DNA of 25,702 nt from Acetothermia bacterium UBA7521. GTDB taxonomy: Bacteria > Bipolaricaulota > Bipolaricaulia > Bipolaricaulales > Bipolaricaulaceae. Shown here one piece after another: positions 1-6,379 of the stretch. The notes beneath the pieces were generated by a model. That model was not told where the DNA came from, did not search any database, and worked only from the letters and a program-made list of their open reading frames with translations. Every line of letters begins with the position of its first letter. Position 1 is the first letter of the stretch. The position numbers and the translations under genes were made by a program. The stretch spans positions 8,662 through 34,363 of the forward strand of contig DLNB01000016.1 of assembly GCA_002479455.1 (NCBI GenBank), in the 5' to 3' direction.

Positions 1-48
1 TCACCAGGCAACCCCCAACACAAACAAAACAGCGAGTGCTGTCCTCAT
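1..48 (-). other. 15-residue signal-peptide-like reading frame ending at the window edge
   Basis: Directly after gltX, an ATG at 48 overlaps the gltX stop as TGATG, an arrangement typical of translational coupling, with a purine-rich AAAGGA just upstream. It reads MRTALAVLFVLGVAW and then meets a TGA at 3-1. The peptide looks like the n- and h-regions of a secretory signal peptide, yet it stops where the mature protein should begin. It could be a tiny leader peptide, the start of a frameshifted exported-protein gene lying beyond the window, or chance. Only 48 bases are visible, so no gene is asserted. Confidence 0.3.
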
Positions 49-1352
49 CATCCTTTCTTCTCACCACCGGCAGCGGTTCGCAGCCGGGCCGCGACGATCT
101 CGGGACCGATGACCGCCAATAGGTCGTAGAGTCCCGGTCCAACCCGCGCCCCGCTCACCGCCACGCGCACGGCCGGAGCGAGGGACTTCATGGGAAGACC
201 CAGCTCGTCGGCTGCCCTGCGCAACACGATCTCGAATTCCTGAGCGCTCGGATCGCGAAGCGCCTCGGTACGCATCGCAACTTCCCTGAGGGCGGATCGC
301 AGCTCTGGGGTGCACAGGTCTTGCGCATCCGCAGACAGCTCGACGGAACCGGGCAGGTACGGCCGGGCGCGATCTGCCATCTCCACCAAGGTCCGGCCCC
401 GCTCCCGCAGCAGAACTGCCGCTCGAGCGAGCTTCTCGCGGCCAATGTCCTTCACTGCCGCCCGGTCGGCCACGCCCCGCACCACGATCCGCTCCGCGAG
501 GAGCTCTCCCAGCCGGTGCGGCTCCAGCCGCCGCAGCCACTCGTGGTTGAGCCACAGGAGCTTCTCGTCGTCGAACACCGCCGCCGAGGTGTTGACCCCC
601 GGGAGGTCGAACAGGGCCACAAGCTCCTCGCGTGAGAACACCTCCTGATCGCCGTGGGACCATCCCAACCGGGCAAGGAAGTTCACGAGCGCCTCGGGGA
701 GGATCCCTCGCTCGTCGTAGTCGAGCACCGAACCCGCGCCGTGGCGCTTGGAGAGTTTGGACCGATCGGGCCCAAGGATGAGCGGGACGTGAGCGAACTG
801 AGGCGGGCTCCACCCAAGCACGTGGTAGATGAGTAGCTGCTTCGGCGAGTTGTTGAGGTGCTCCGCCCCACGGATGACGTGGGTGATCCCCATGTCGTGG
901 TCGTCCACCACGCACGCGAAGTTGTAGGTGGGCGTCGTATCGGAACGAAGGATGACGTAGTCCTTGAGCTCGGTGTGCTGGACCGTGACGTCCCCGGCCA
1001 GAAGATCGGGTATGGTCGTAACCCCGTGGGGAGGAACCCTGAACCAGACAGCACCGTCCGACTCGTAGGCCGCTCCCTGACGGACGAGGTCTGCGGCCAC
1101 CTCGCGGTGGCGGTCGAAGCGATCGGTCTGGCGGTACACCTCGTCCCAGTCCAACCCTAGCCAACGAAGCGAGGCGAAGATCTGCTCGATCGCCTCGCCC
1201 GTGGACCGGGTGCGGTCCGTGTCCTCGATGCGCAGGATGAACGTTCCCCCGTGATGGCGGGCGTAGAGCCAGTTGAAGAGAGCGGTTCGGCCTCCTCCCA
1301 CATGAAGGTACCCGGTGGGACTGGGTGCGAACCGCACGCGTACAGGATCCAT
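48..1352 (-). CDS. gltX: Glutamyl-tRNA synthetase, short form
   Basis: Charges tRNA-Glu (possibly also tRNA-Gln) with glutamate in the cytoplasm. Length is 434 residues against roughly 465-490 for most bacterial GluRS. The class I HIGH signature is HVGG at residues 17-20, in SPTGYLHVGG, and the KMSKS-type loop is KLSKR at 199-203. IRGAEHLNN and the helical anticodon-binding C-terminal half are present. The segment that normally follows 'AYYCxC' (about 40 residues, with the CxC...CxH zinc site in many GluRS) is absent: the chain goes from AYESDG at about 95-100 straight to WFRVP. The ATG at 1352 is chosen because homology begins there; the frame stays open upstream, but that stretch is unrelated sequence antisense to the next gene. 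A promoter -10 box lies only 9 bases upstream. Family certain; tRNA specificity (discriminating or not) cannot be read off. Confidence 0.96.
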   Translation of the reverse strand: MDPVRVRFAPSPTGYLHVGGGRTALFNWLYARHHGGTFILRIEDTDRTRSTGEAIEQIFASLRWLGLDWDEVYRQTDRFDRHREVAADLVRQGAAYESDGAVWFRVPPHGVTTIPDLLAGDVTVQHTELKDYVILRSDTTPTYNFACVVDDHDMGITHVIRGAEHLNNSPKQLLIYHVLGWSPPQFAHVPLILGPDRSKLSKRHGAGSVLDYDERGILPEALVNFLARLGWSHGDQEVFSREELVALFDLPGVNTSAAVFDDEKLLWLNHEWLRRLEPHRLGELLAERIVVRGVADRAAVKDIGREKLARAAVLLRERGRTLVEMADRARPYLPGSVELSADAQDLCTPELRSALREVAMRTEALRDPSAQEFEIVLRRAADELGLPMKSLAPAVRVAVSGARVGPGLYDLLAVIGPEIVAARLRTAAGGEKKG

Positions 1353-1360
1353 AGTCGGGC

Positions 1361-1389
1361 ATTGTACCGAGACCGGATGGAGGGCCCAA
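1361..1389 (-). promoter_or_regulatory. gltX promoter, predicted leaderless transcript
   Basis: On the minus strand TTGGGC (1389-1384) is followed, after 17 bases, by TACAAT (1366-1361). Counting about 7 bases from the -10 box puts the transcription start near 1354, two bases before the ATG at 1352. There is no room for a Shine-Dalgarno sequence, so translation would start on a leaderless or nearly leaderless mRNA. The box scores are good; the start site itself is inferred. Confidence 0.6.
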
Positions 1390-1395
1390 GGAACT

Positions 1396-1424
1396 TTGCC
1401 CGAACCGGAGCGAACGGCTACCAT
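1396..1424 (+). promoter_or_regulatory. Promoter of the RAM-protein gene
   Basis: TTGCCC (1396-1401), a 17-base spacer and TACCAT (1419-1424) form a sigma70-like promoter. The start of transcription would be near 1431, giving a leader of about 27 bases that carries a GAAGGGGG ribosome-binding site before the ATG at 1458. It lies back-to-back with the gltX promoter, the two -35 boxes being only 6 bases apart, so one bound regulator could affect both. Confidence 0.6.
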
Positions 1425-1457
1425 CGCTCTCAGGAACGATCCGAAGGGGGCACACTC

Positions 1458-1718
1458 ATGCCAGTTTCTGCATACGTGTTGGTCCGCTGTCGCGGCGCCA
1501 CGGAAGGAAAGATTGCGGAGATCATCCGCACGAAACCGCATGTGAAGCGGGTGGATACCGTTTTTGGCGACTACGACATCATCGCCTACCTCGAGTTCGA
1601 GGAACTCCCGTCGAGCTTCTCGGTGGCGGAGCTTCACAACATCGTGACCGAGGAGATCCGTAAAGTGGAAGGCGTCTCGTCCACGAGCACCCACATCGTG
1701 ACGAAGAACTACCCGTAA
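1458..1718 (+). CDS. Stand-alone RAM domain protein (Lrp/AsnC effector-binding domain)
   Basis: An 86-residue protein consisting only of the regulation-of-amino-acid-metabolism (RAM, AsnC_trans_reg) fold: a beta strand AYVLVRC, helix, the VDTVFGDYDIIAYLEF beta pair, a second helix and the closing strand ending THIVTKNYP. The N-terminal helix-turn-helix of full Lrp/AsnC regulators (about 60 residues) is missing. The ATG at 1458 is supported by a strong upstream GAAGGGGG; in-frame sequence farther upstream covers the promoter and is not protein-like. RAM domains form dimers and higher rings and bind amino acids; stand-alone versions are known in Thermus and other thermophiles. Its position just ahead of a lysine-dehydrogenase-like gene and argF suggests amino-acid sensing, acting through a partner protein rather than by binding DNA itself; that role is inference. 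Confidence 0.88.
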   Translation: MPVSAYVLVRCRGATEGKIAEIIRTKPHVKRVDTVFGDYDIIAYLEFEELPSSFSVAELHNIVTEEIRKVEGVSSTSTHIVTKNYP

Positions 1719-1759
1719 GACCGTCACCGCCCGCGAGCCAGCGGCAAAGGGAGCGCCCA

Positions 1760-2986
1760 GTGAAAATTCTCGTCGTCGGGGGGGCCGGGAAGATCGGTGC
1801 TGCCGTGGCATGGGACCTCGTCCGGGAAGACGGGGTAGAGGCCGTAGGGCTTGTCGGCCGCACGCCGCAGGCGCTGGAGAAGGTGAGCCGGTGGCTGGGA
1901 AGCCCGAAGGTTCGCGTGCACAGAGCAGATGTCACCGGCAGGGATCTCGATCTCGTCATGGGCAAGTATGACGTGGCGGTGATCGCGCTCCCCGACCGAC
2001 GGACGAGCTACACGGTCGTTGAACTCGCGATCCGTCACGGCTTGCACCTCGTGGACATGCTCGAGGAGTACCACCGCCGGCCCGACGCTCACGAGACGGA
2101 AGGGCTTCCTGTGCCGACCGGCACGACGGGAGCCGAGTACGGGGAGTGGCTCCATGAGCAGGCGGTACGGAACGACGTCACGTTCCTCGACGGGATGGGG
2201 TTCGCGCCCGGGGTGTCAAACATCACGGTCGGAGAGGGGATCCGCAAGCTCGACCTGGCAGAATCGGCGATCGCGCGCGTGGGGGGGATCCCGGACAAGT
2301 CCGCCGCGGCGCGGCATCCCCTGAGGTACATGGTCACGTGGGCGTTCGACCACGTGCTGCGCGAGTACATGATCAAGCTTCCGGTGATCAAAGACAGCCG
2401 GGTGGTCGAAGTGGACGCCCTCACCGATCGCGAAGTGTTCCGATTCCGGGAATTTGGAATCGACGAGGATCTCGAGTGCGCGATCACGCCCGGGATGCCG
2501 TCGTTCATCTACACCCGGGCGGGTCTTCGCGAGTTCGCGGAGAAGACGATCCGCTGGCCTGGCCATTACGAGGCCATCGACACCCTGAAGGAGTGCGGCC
2601 TGTTGGACCTCAACCCGGTGCGCGTGGGCGGGGCCGCGGTCGTCCCCCGGGCGTTTCTCTCCGCTCTCCTCACCCCCCGGTTGCTCGCCCGCGACGGAGA
2701 GGCCGACGTGTGCGTGATGTGGAACACGGTCGAGGGGACGAAGAATGGGCGAAAGGCTCGCGTCGACTACTACCTGTGGGATCAGGCGGACCGAGTGAAC
2801 GGGATTTCGTCTATGGCCCGTGTCACGGGGTTCGCCGCCGCAATCGGAGCGCGGATGGTGGGAGAGGGCAAGATCGCCACGCCGGGGATCGTCGCCCCAG
2901 AGGACGCGTTCGTGGGTGACCTGTACGCGGAGTTCATCCGCGACCTCGCCCACCGCCACATCCTCGTTCGGGAAGTCGAGTCGTAA
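1760..2986 (+). CDS. Saccharopine dehydrogenase family oxidoreductase, lysine 6-dehydrogenase-like
   Basis: A 408-residue NAD(P)-dependent oxidoreductase. The N-terminal Rossmann motif is VVGGAGKIG at residues 5-13; GFAPGVSN at about 147-154, VGGIP, KTIRWPGH and a C-terminal SSMARVTGFAAA...GIVAPE match the layout of Geobacillus-type L-lysine 6-dehydrogenase and related saccharopine dehydrogenase-like proteins. The substrate is therefore probably lysine or another basic amino acid, but the family is broad and this is not certain. Translation starts at GTG 1760, preceded by AAAGGGAG. The gene is 41 bases downstream of the RAM protein and 15 bases before argF, so the three are probably one transcript. 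Homologs also include polyamine-related carboxynorspermidine dehydrogenases, a possible alternative. Confidence 0.82.
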   Translation: MKILVVGGAGKIGAAVAWDLVREDGVEAVGLVGRTPQALEKVSRWLGSPKVRVHRADVTGRDLDLVMGKYDVAVIALPDRRTSYTVVELAIRHGLHLVDMLEEYHRRPDAHETEGLPVPTGTTGAEYGEWLHEQAVRNDVTFLDGMGFAPGVSNITVGEGIRKLDLAESAIARVGGIPDKSAAARHPLRYMVTWAFDHVLREYMIKLPVIKDSRVVEVDALTDREVFRFREFGIDEDLECAITPGMPSFIYTRAGLREFAEKTIRWPGHYEAIDTLKECGLLDLNPVRVGGAAVVPRAFLSALLTPRLLARDGEADVCVMWNTVEGTKNGRKARVDYYLWDQADRVNGISSMARVTGFAAAIGARMVGEGKIATPGIVAPEDAFVGDLYAEFIRDLAHRHILVREVES

Positions 2987-3001
2987 TGTGAGGAGGGAAC
3001 C

Positions 3002-3919
3002 GTGACCAGATGCCATTTCGTGACCGTCGCCGACTGGCGAGCCGATGAACTGCGGGAAGCCCTCGATCTCGCCCTCCACCTGAAGCGGGAGCAGCGGGCG
3101 GGGATCTCCCATCAGGACGTCCTCCAGGGGAAGACGCTGGCGATGATCTTCCAGAAGCCGTCCCTGCGGACGCGCGTCTCGTTCGAGGTGGGGATGACCC
3201 ATCTCGGCGGCCACGCCTTGTACCTCGGACCAGAGGACATCAAGCTCGGGAAGCGGGAGACAACCGAGGACATCGCCCTCAACCTGTCGCGCTACGTGGA
3301 CGGGATCATGGCCCGGGTATTCGGCCACGATACCGTCGAAGAACTGGCACGGTATGCGACGGTGCCGGTGATCAACGGCCTGTCCGACCTCCATCACCCG
3401 TGCCAGGCTCTGGGAGACATGCTCACCATCCGCGAGAAACGGGGCGCGCTCCGCGGTACCACCTTGGTCTTCATCGGAGATGGGAACAACGTAGCCCACT
3501 CTCTGATTGAGGCGTCAACCCGGCTCGGGCTCCGGTTCCGGATCGCCTGTCCCGCAGGCCAGGAGCCGGATGCCGAGATCGTCGCCGCAGCGCGCGCCGT
3601 CGGTGGAACCGTGGAGATCGTTCACGACCCGAAGGAAGCGGCGCGAGGCGCGGATGTTCTGTACACGGACGTGTGGACGAGCATGGGCCAGGAGAGTGAG
3701 AGGGGAGATCGGCGAAAGACGTTCCAGGCGTTCACCGTAGATGTGGATCTCGTAGAGACTGCCAACCCCGAGTGCCTCGTCATGCACTGCCTCCCCGCCC
3801 ACTACGGCGAAGAGATCAGCTACGAGGCGTCCCGTCTCCCAAACTCGGTCTTGTTCGATCAGGCGGAGAACCGCCTCCACGCCCAGAAAGCCGTGCTCGC
3901 ACTCCTTCTTCGCACCTAA
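3002..3919 (+). CDS. argF: Ornithine carbamoyltransferase
   Basis: Transfers the carbamoyl group of carbamoyl phosphate to ornithine, giving citrulline (arginine synthesis, or the reverse in arginine catabolism); cytoplasmic homotrimer in the family. All signatures are present in 305 residues: the carbamoyl-phosphate loop SLRTR at 54-58, HPCQ at 132-135, the ornithine-binding DVWTSMG at 223-229 and HCLPA at 262-266. The SLRTR variant and the phrase VSFEVGM..LGGHALYL are common in thermophile and cyanobacterial OTCases; the SMG loop argues against the acetyl- or succinyl-ornithine enzymes. GTG start with AGGAGGG upstream. Third gene of the RAM/dehydrogenase cluster. Its TAA stop interlocks with the opposing mutM TAG. 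Confidence 0.93.
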   Translation: MTRCHFVTVADWRADELREALDLALHLKREQRAGISHQDVLQGKTLAMIFQKPSLRTRVSFEVGMTHLGGHALYLGPEDIKLGKRETTEDIALNLSRYVDGIMARVFGHDTVEELARYATVPVINGLSDLHHPCQALGDMLTIREKRGALRGTTLVFIGDGNNVAHSLIEASTRLGLRFRIACPAGQEPDAEIVAAARAVGGTVEIVHDPKEAARGADVLYTDVWTSMGQESERGDRRKTFQAFTVDVDLVETANPECLVMHCLPAHYGEEISYEASRLPNSVLFDQAENRLHAQKAVLALLLRT

Positions 3920-4770
3920 CGACCGCGGCTCCGCCGCGGATCTCCGTCTGTGCTGGGGATTTCCGTCCGCTGGCAGTGCGGGCAGTAGTTCGTCTGCACT
4001 TCGTCGTAGAGGATCTGCGCAATCGCGGTCCCGCATTCCGGACAGGGGGCACCCTTCTTCCCATGAACGCGGAGGAAGTCTCGCACCTCCCGGTCGAACA
4101 GCTCGTTCCCAACCCGCGCCTGGATCTCAGAGACTGCCCAGTGCAGGGTCTCCCCGATCGCGCGCCACAGCCGGTCCAGTTCTTCCCCGGTCAGGTTGTG
4201 GGTGTAGCGAACGGGAGACAGTTTCGCCCGAAACAGGATCTCATCGGCATAGGCGTTCCCAATCCCGGCGATGAGCGCTTGGTCGGTGAGGATGCGCTTG
4301 AGGGAACGGCGCCTGCCATGGATGGCCCGGCGCAGGGCCTCCAGGGTGAACTCCGGAACCAGAGGCTCAATCCCCACCTTTTGCAGCGGCTCAGAGCGGG
4401 GGGGATCTGAAACGACCCACGCTGCCGCCAGCCGCGGAGAGCGGCGCTCGATGAGACGTAGGTCGGTCCCGTCATCGAACGTGAGGCGCAGATCTGTGGC
4501 CGTGGTCGGCGCGTACCCGTGCGGACCGTGCCACAGCCACGCCCAACGCATGAGGTGGAGCACAAGATGGAGTTCCCCGTCAAACGAGAAGAGGAGATGC
4601 TTGCCCCGTCGTCCCACGGCACGGACTTCCGCACCGACGAGGGGGTTCAGGCTCAGGGCCCCGGTTCGCAGGAGATCGGACCGATTGACCTCCACCCCCC
4701 AGACCGTGCGTCCCACGATCCGGGGGGCGAGGATACCCTTCACGACCTCGAGATCGGGCAGCTCCGGCAA
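3916..4770 (-). CDS. mutM: Formamidopyrimidine-DNA glycosylase (Fpg/MutM family)
   Basis: Removes oxidised purines such as 8-oxoguanine and cleaves the abasic site. Fpg enzymes need proline immediately after the initiator because its amine is the nucleophile. Here PELPDLEVV is preceded by TTG at 4770-4768, which I therefore take as the start (284 residues), rather than the longer upstream reading frame. The catalytic Lys57 (GRRGKHLLF) and a C-terminal zinc finger, C243-x2-C246-x16-C263-x2-C266, are present. The residue aligned with E. coli Arg258, normally in the finger loop, is Val258 (DEVQTNYC). The start lies 1 base after the stop of the upstream cysteine-rich protein gene, whose last codons GGGAAG may serve as ribosome-binding site. 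It converges with and overlaps argF by 4 bases. Confidence 0.93.
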   Translation of the reverse strand: MPELPDLEVVKGILAPRIVGRTVWGVEVNRSDLLRTGALSLNPLVGAEVRAVGRRGKHLLFSFDGELHLVLHLMRWAWLWHGPHGYAPTTATDLRLTFDDGTDLRLIERRSPRLAAAWVVSDPPRSEPLQKVGIEPLVPEFTLEALRRAIHGRRRSLKRILTDQALIAGIGNAYADEILFRAKLSPVRYTHNLTGEELDRLWRAIGETLHWAVSEIQARVGNELFDREVRDFLRVHGKKGAPCPECGTAIAQILYDEVQTNYCPHCQRTEIPSTDGDPRRSRGR

Positions 4771-4771
4771 C

Positions 4772-5356
4772 TCACTTCCCGATGCCGAGGAAGAACAGGA
4801 ACGGGAACAGACACGGTGAACAGCACGGAGCGCAGCTCGACCAGCCGCACGGGTCGCAGACCGGCGCACGCGAGATCTTCAGGTACGGGTCGCACCAAGA
4901 GACCCCGCACGGTTTGGAAATCGGCTGACACCAGGACCAGCAGCAATCGGTCTGCACGACGATCTTCACGTGGGTCGTCACGATCCCCGCTGTGGTCGTC
5001 ACGGCGATCTTGTAGAACCCCGGGCTCACCTGAACTCCAGTGCCATCCTGCTGGTTCCAGATGATCTTCGTAGCCGCGCTTACCGGAACGGGGTACATGT
5101 GCTGGTAGACGACCCCGCCCCCAAACGCCTCGACCGACCAACCGGCAATCATCGTTGTCGAAGCGCAGGGGTTGCAGCAGAAGATGCCCCACGGAACGAC
5201 AAGCTCAACCTGGATCGGCTCCCCAACCCCGAACGTCACGTAGCAGGAGGGTTCAACTGGAGGAGGGGGGAGGCACGGATCACACCACCACTGTCCCCAC
5301 GCCATCGCACCGCCGAACACCACCAGCATCAACGCCAACAGCCTCGCCCGTTTCAT
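4772..5356 (-). CDS. Secreted cysteine-rich protein with FlgD-like Ig domain and CxPC motifs
   Basis: I do not recognise a named family. The 194-residue product has a clear signal peptide (MKRARLLALMLVVFGG, likely cleaved after AMA at 17-19). The middle, about residues 85-135, fits a FlgD-type Ig-like fold: WNQQDGTGVQVSPGFYKI resembles the W(D/N)xxDxxGxxVxxGxY hallmark. There are 17 cysteines, ten clustered after residue 137, and five CxPC motifs: CDPC 25-28, CNPC 61-64, CDPC 167-170, CAPC 175-178, CSPC 179-182. The end is LFPFLFFLGIGK, a hydrophobic stretch after cysteines that could anchor or sort the protein. GGAGGTGG precedes the ATG. It is a probable exported, disulfide-bonded or metal-binding envelope protein, co-transcribed with mutM; function unknown. 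Confidence 0.8.
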   Translation of the reverse strand: MKRARLLALMLVVFGGAMAWGQWWCDPCLPPPPVEPSCYVTFGVGEPIQVELVVPWGIFCCNPCASTTMIAGWSVEAFGGGVVYQHMYPVPVSAATKIIWNQQDGTGVQVSPGFYKIAVTTTAGIVTTHVKIVVQTDCCWSWCQPISKPCGVSWCDPYLKISRAPVCDPCGWSSCAPCCSPCLFPFLFFLGIGK

Positions 5357-5376
5357 CTCTCAACCACCTCCGCCGC

Positions 5377-5382
5377 ATTGTA
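5377..5382 (-). promoter_or_regulatory. Possible -10 box upstream of the cysteine-rich protein gene
   Basis: TACAAT on the minus strand at 5382-5377 would start transcription near 5370, leaving a leader of about 13 bases that contains the GGAGGTGG ribosome-binding site. A matching -35 box at normal spacing is weak, so this is tentative. The same TACAAT hexamer is used before gltX and the NTPase gene. Confidence 0.4.
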
Positions 5383-5410
5383 CACCGCCCGGCCAGCCAT
5401 GGTTTCACAC

Positions 5411-6367
5411 CTACCCGGAAGCCGGAGGGGTCACAAGATTCAGGGGTCTCTCGCCGTCGAACACAGCAAGAACGGCGTCGCAAGCAAGATCCGCCATCCT
5501 GCGTCGGGTAGCCCCGGTCGCGGACCCGATATGAGGGGTCAAGACGACGTTCTTGAGCCCCACAAGGCCGGGGTGCACCCGCGGCTCGTCCTCGAACACG
5601 TCGAGCCCCGCTCCGCGGATCGTCCCGTCCCGGAGAGCGGAGACAAGGGCAGCCTCGTCCACAATCGGACCGCGGGCGATGTTCACGAGAATCGCATCCC
5701 TCTTCATGAGCCTCAGTTCCCGTGCCCCGATGAGGTGCCGCGTGTCCGGGGTCAAGGGAGTGCACAAGACGACGAAATCGCTTTTCTGCAGAAGCTCATC
5801 CAGAGACACGAAGCGTGCTCGAAGCGCCCCCCCAATACCCGGCTTTCGAGATCGGGACGTGTAGAAGAGCTCCATCCCAAACCCCTGTCCGCGACGGGCC
5901 ACCGCCTGTCCGATCCGGCCGAACCCAACCACTCCGAGGGCCTTCCCGTACACGTCAACCCCGAGATAGGGCGGTAGGAATACCCAACCGGGGAACCCCT
6001 GAGCGCGCAGCTCCCCATCCGTCTCCACAACCCGCCGCGCCGCAGCGAGGAGAAGAGCCCACCCCAGATCCGCCGTCGCCTCGGTGAGAACGTCCGGCGT
6101 GTTGGAGACGAGAATTCCCCGTTCCGACGCAGTCTTGAGGTCAATGTTGTCCACTCCCACCCCGAGATTGGCGACAATCCGAAGCCGAGGCGCGGCGTCC
6201 AGAAGTTCCGCCTGGATGGGAAGGGACAGAGGGCAGATGAGCGCATCAACTTCCGCCAGGGTTTCGGTGGGAGGAAAGCCCTCGCAGACCTCGACCTCGT
6301 GGCCGGCCCGCTGCAAGCGCTCCATCGCCTCTGGGAACATCGCCGTCGCGATCAGAATGCTTCCCAT
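5411..6367 (-). CDS. D-isomer-specific 2-hydroxyacid dehydrogenase (glyoxylate/hydroxypyruvate reductase or SerA-like)
   Basis: A 318-residue NAD(P)-dependent D-2-hydroxyacid dehydrogenase. The dinucleotide-binding loop GVVGFGRIG has glycines at 148, 150 and 153. The catalytic triad is Arg232 (NIARGPIVDE), Glu261 (GLDVFEDEP) and His279 (LTPHIGSAT), all in family context. There is no C-terminal ACT or ASB regulatory domain, so it is a short enzyme like glyoxylate or hydroxypyruvate reductase; a short 3-phosphoglycerate dehydrogenase remains possible. It lies 12 bases downstream of the AEC transporter gene, suggesting co-transcription and perhaps handling of a small organic acid moved by that transporter. 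A TAGACT just upstream overlaps the transporter stop and is probably chance. Confidence 0.9.
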   Translation of the reverse strand: MGSILIATAMFPEAMERLQRAGHEVEVCEGFPPTETLAEVDALICPLSLPIQAELLDAAPRLRIVANLGVGVDNIDLKTASERGILVSNTPDVLTEATADLGWALLLAAARRVVETDGELRAQGFPGWVFLPPYLGVDVYGKALGVVGFGRIGQAVARRGQGFGMELFYTSRSRKPGIGGALRARFVSLDELLQKSDFVVLCTPLTPDTRHLIGARELRLMKRDAILVNIARGPIVDEAALVSALRDGTIRGAGLDVFEDEPRVHPGLVGLKNVVLTPHIGSATGATRRRMADLACDAVLAVFDGERPLNLVTPPASG

Positions 6368-6379
6368 GTCAGTTCCAGT

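Noticed and set aside
61..1455. 464-residue open frame on the minus strand across gltX
   Set aside because: It is an alternative frame of gltX: arginine, proline and glycine-rich with no motif, while gltX shows HVGG and KLSKR in its own frame.
2216..3499. 427-residue minus-strand frame opposite the dehydrogenase and argF
   Set aside because: It is antisense to two clearly homologous genes and has low-complexity composition typical of GC-rich antisense frames; no start signal.
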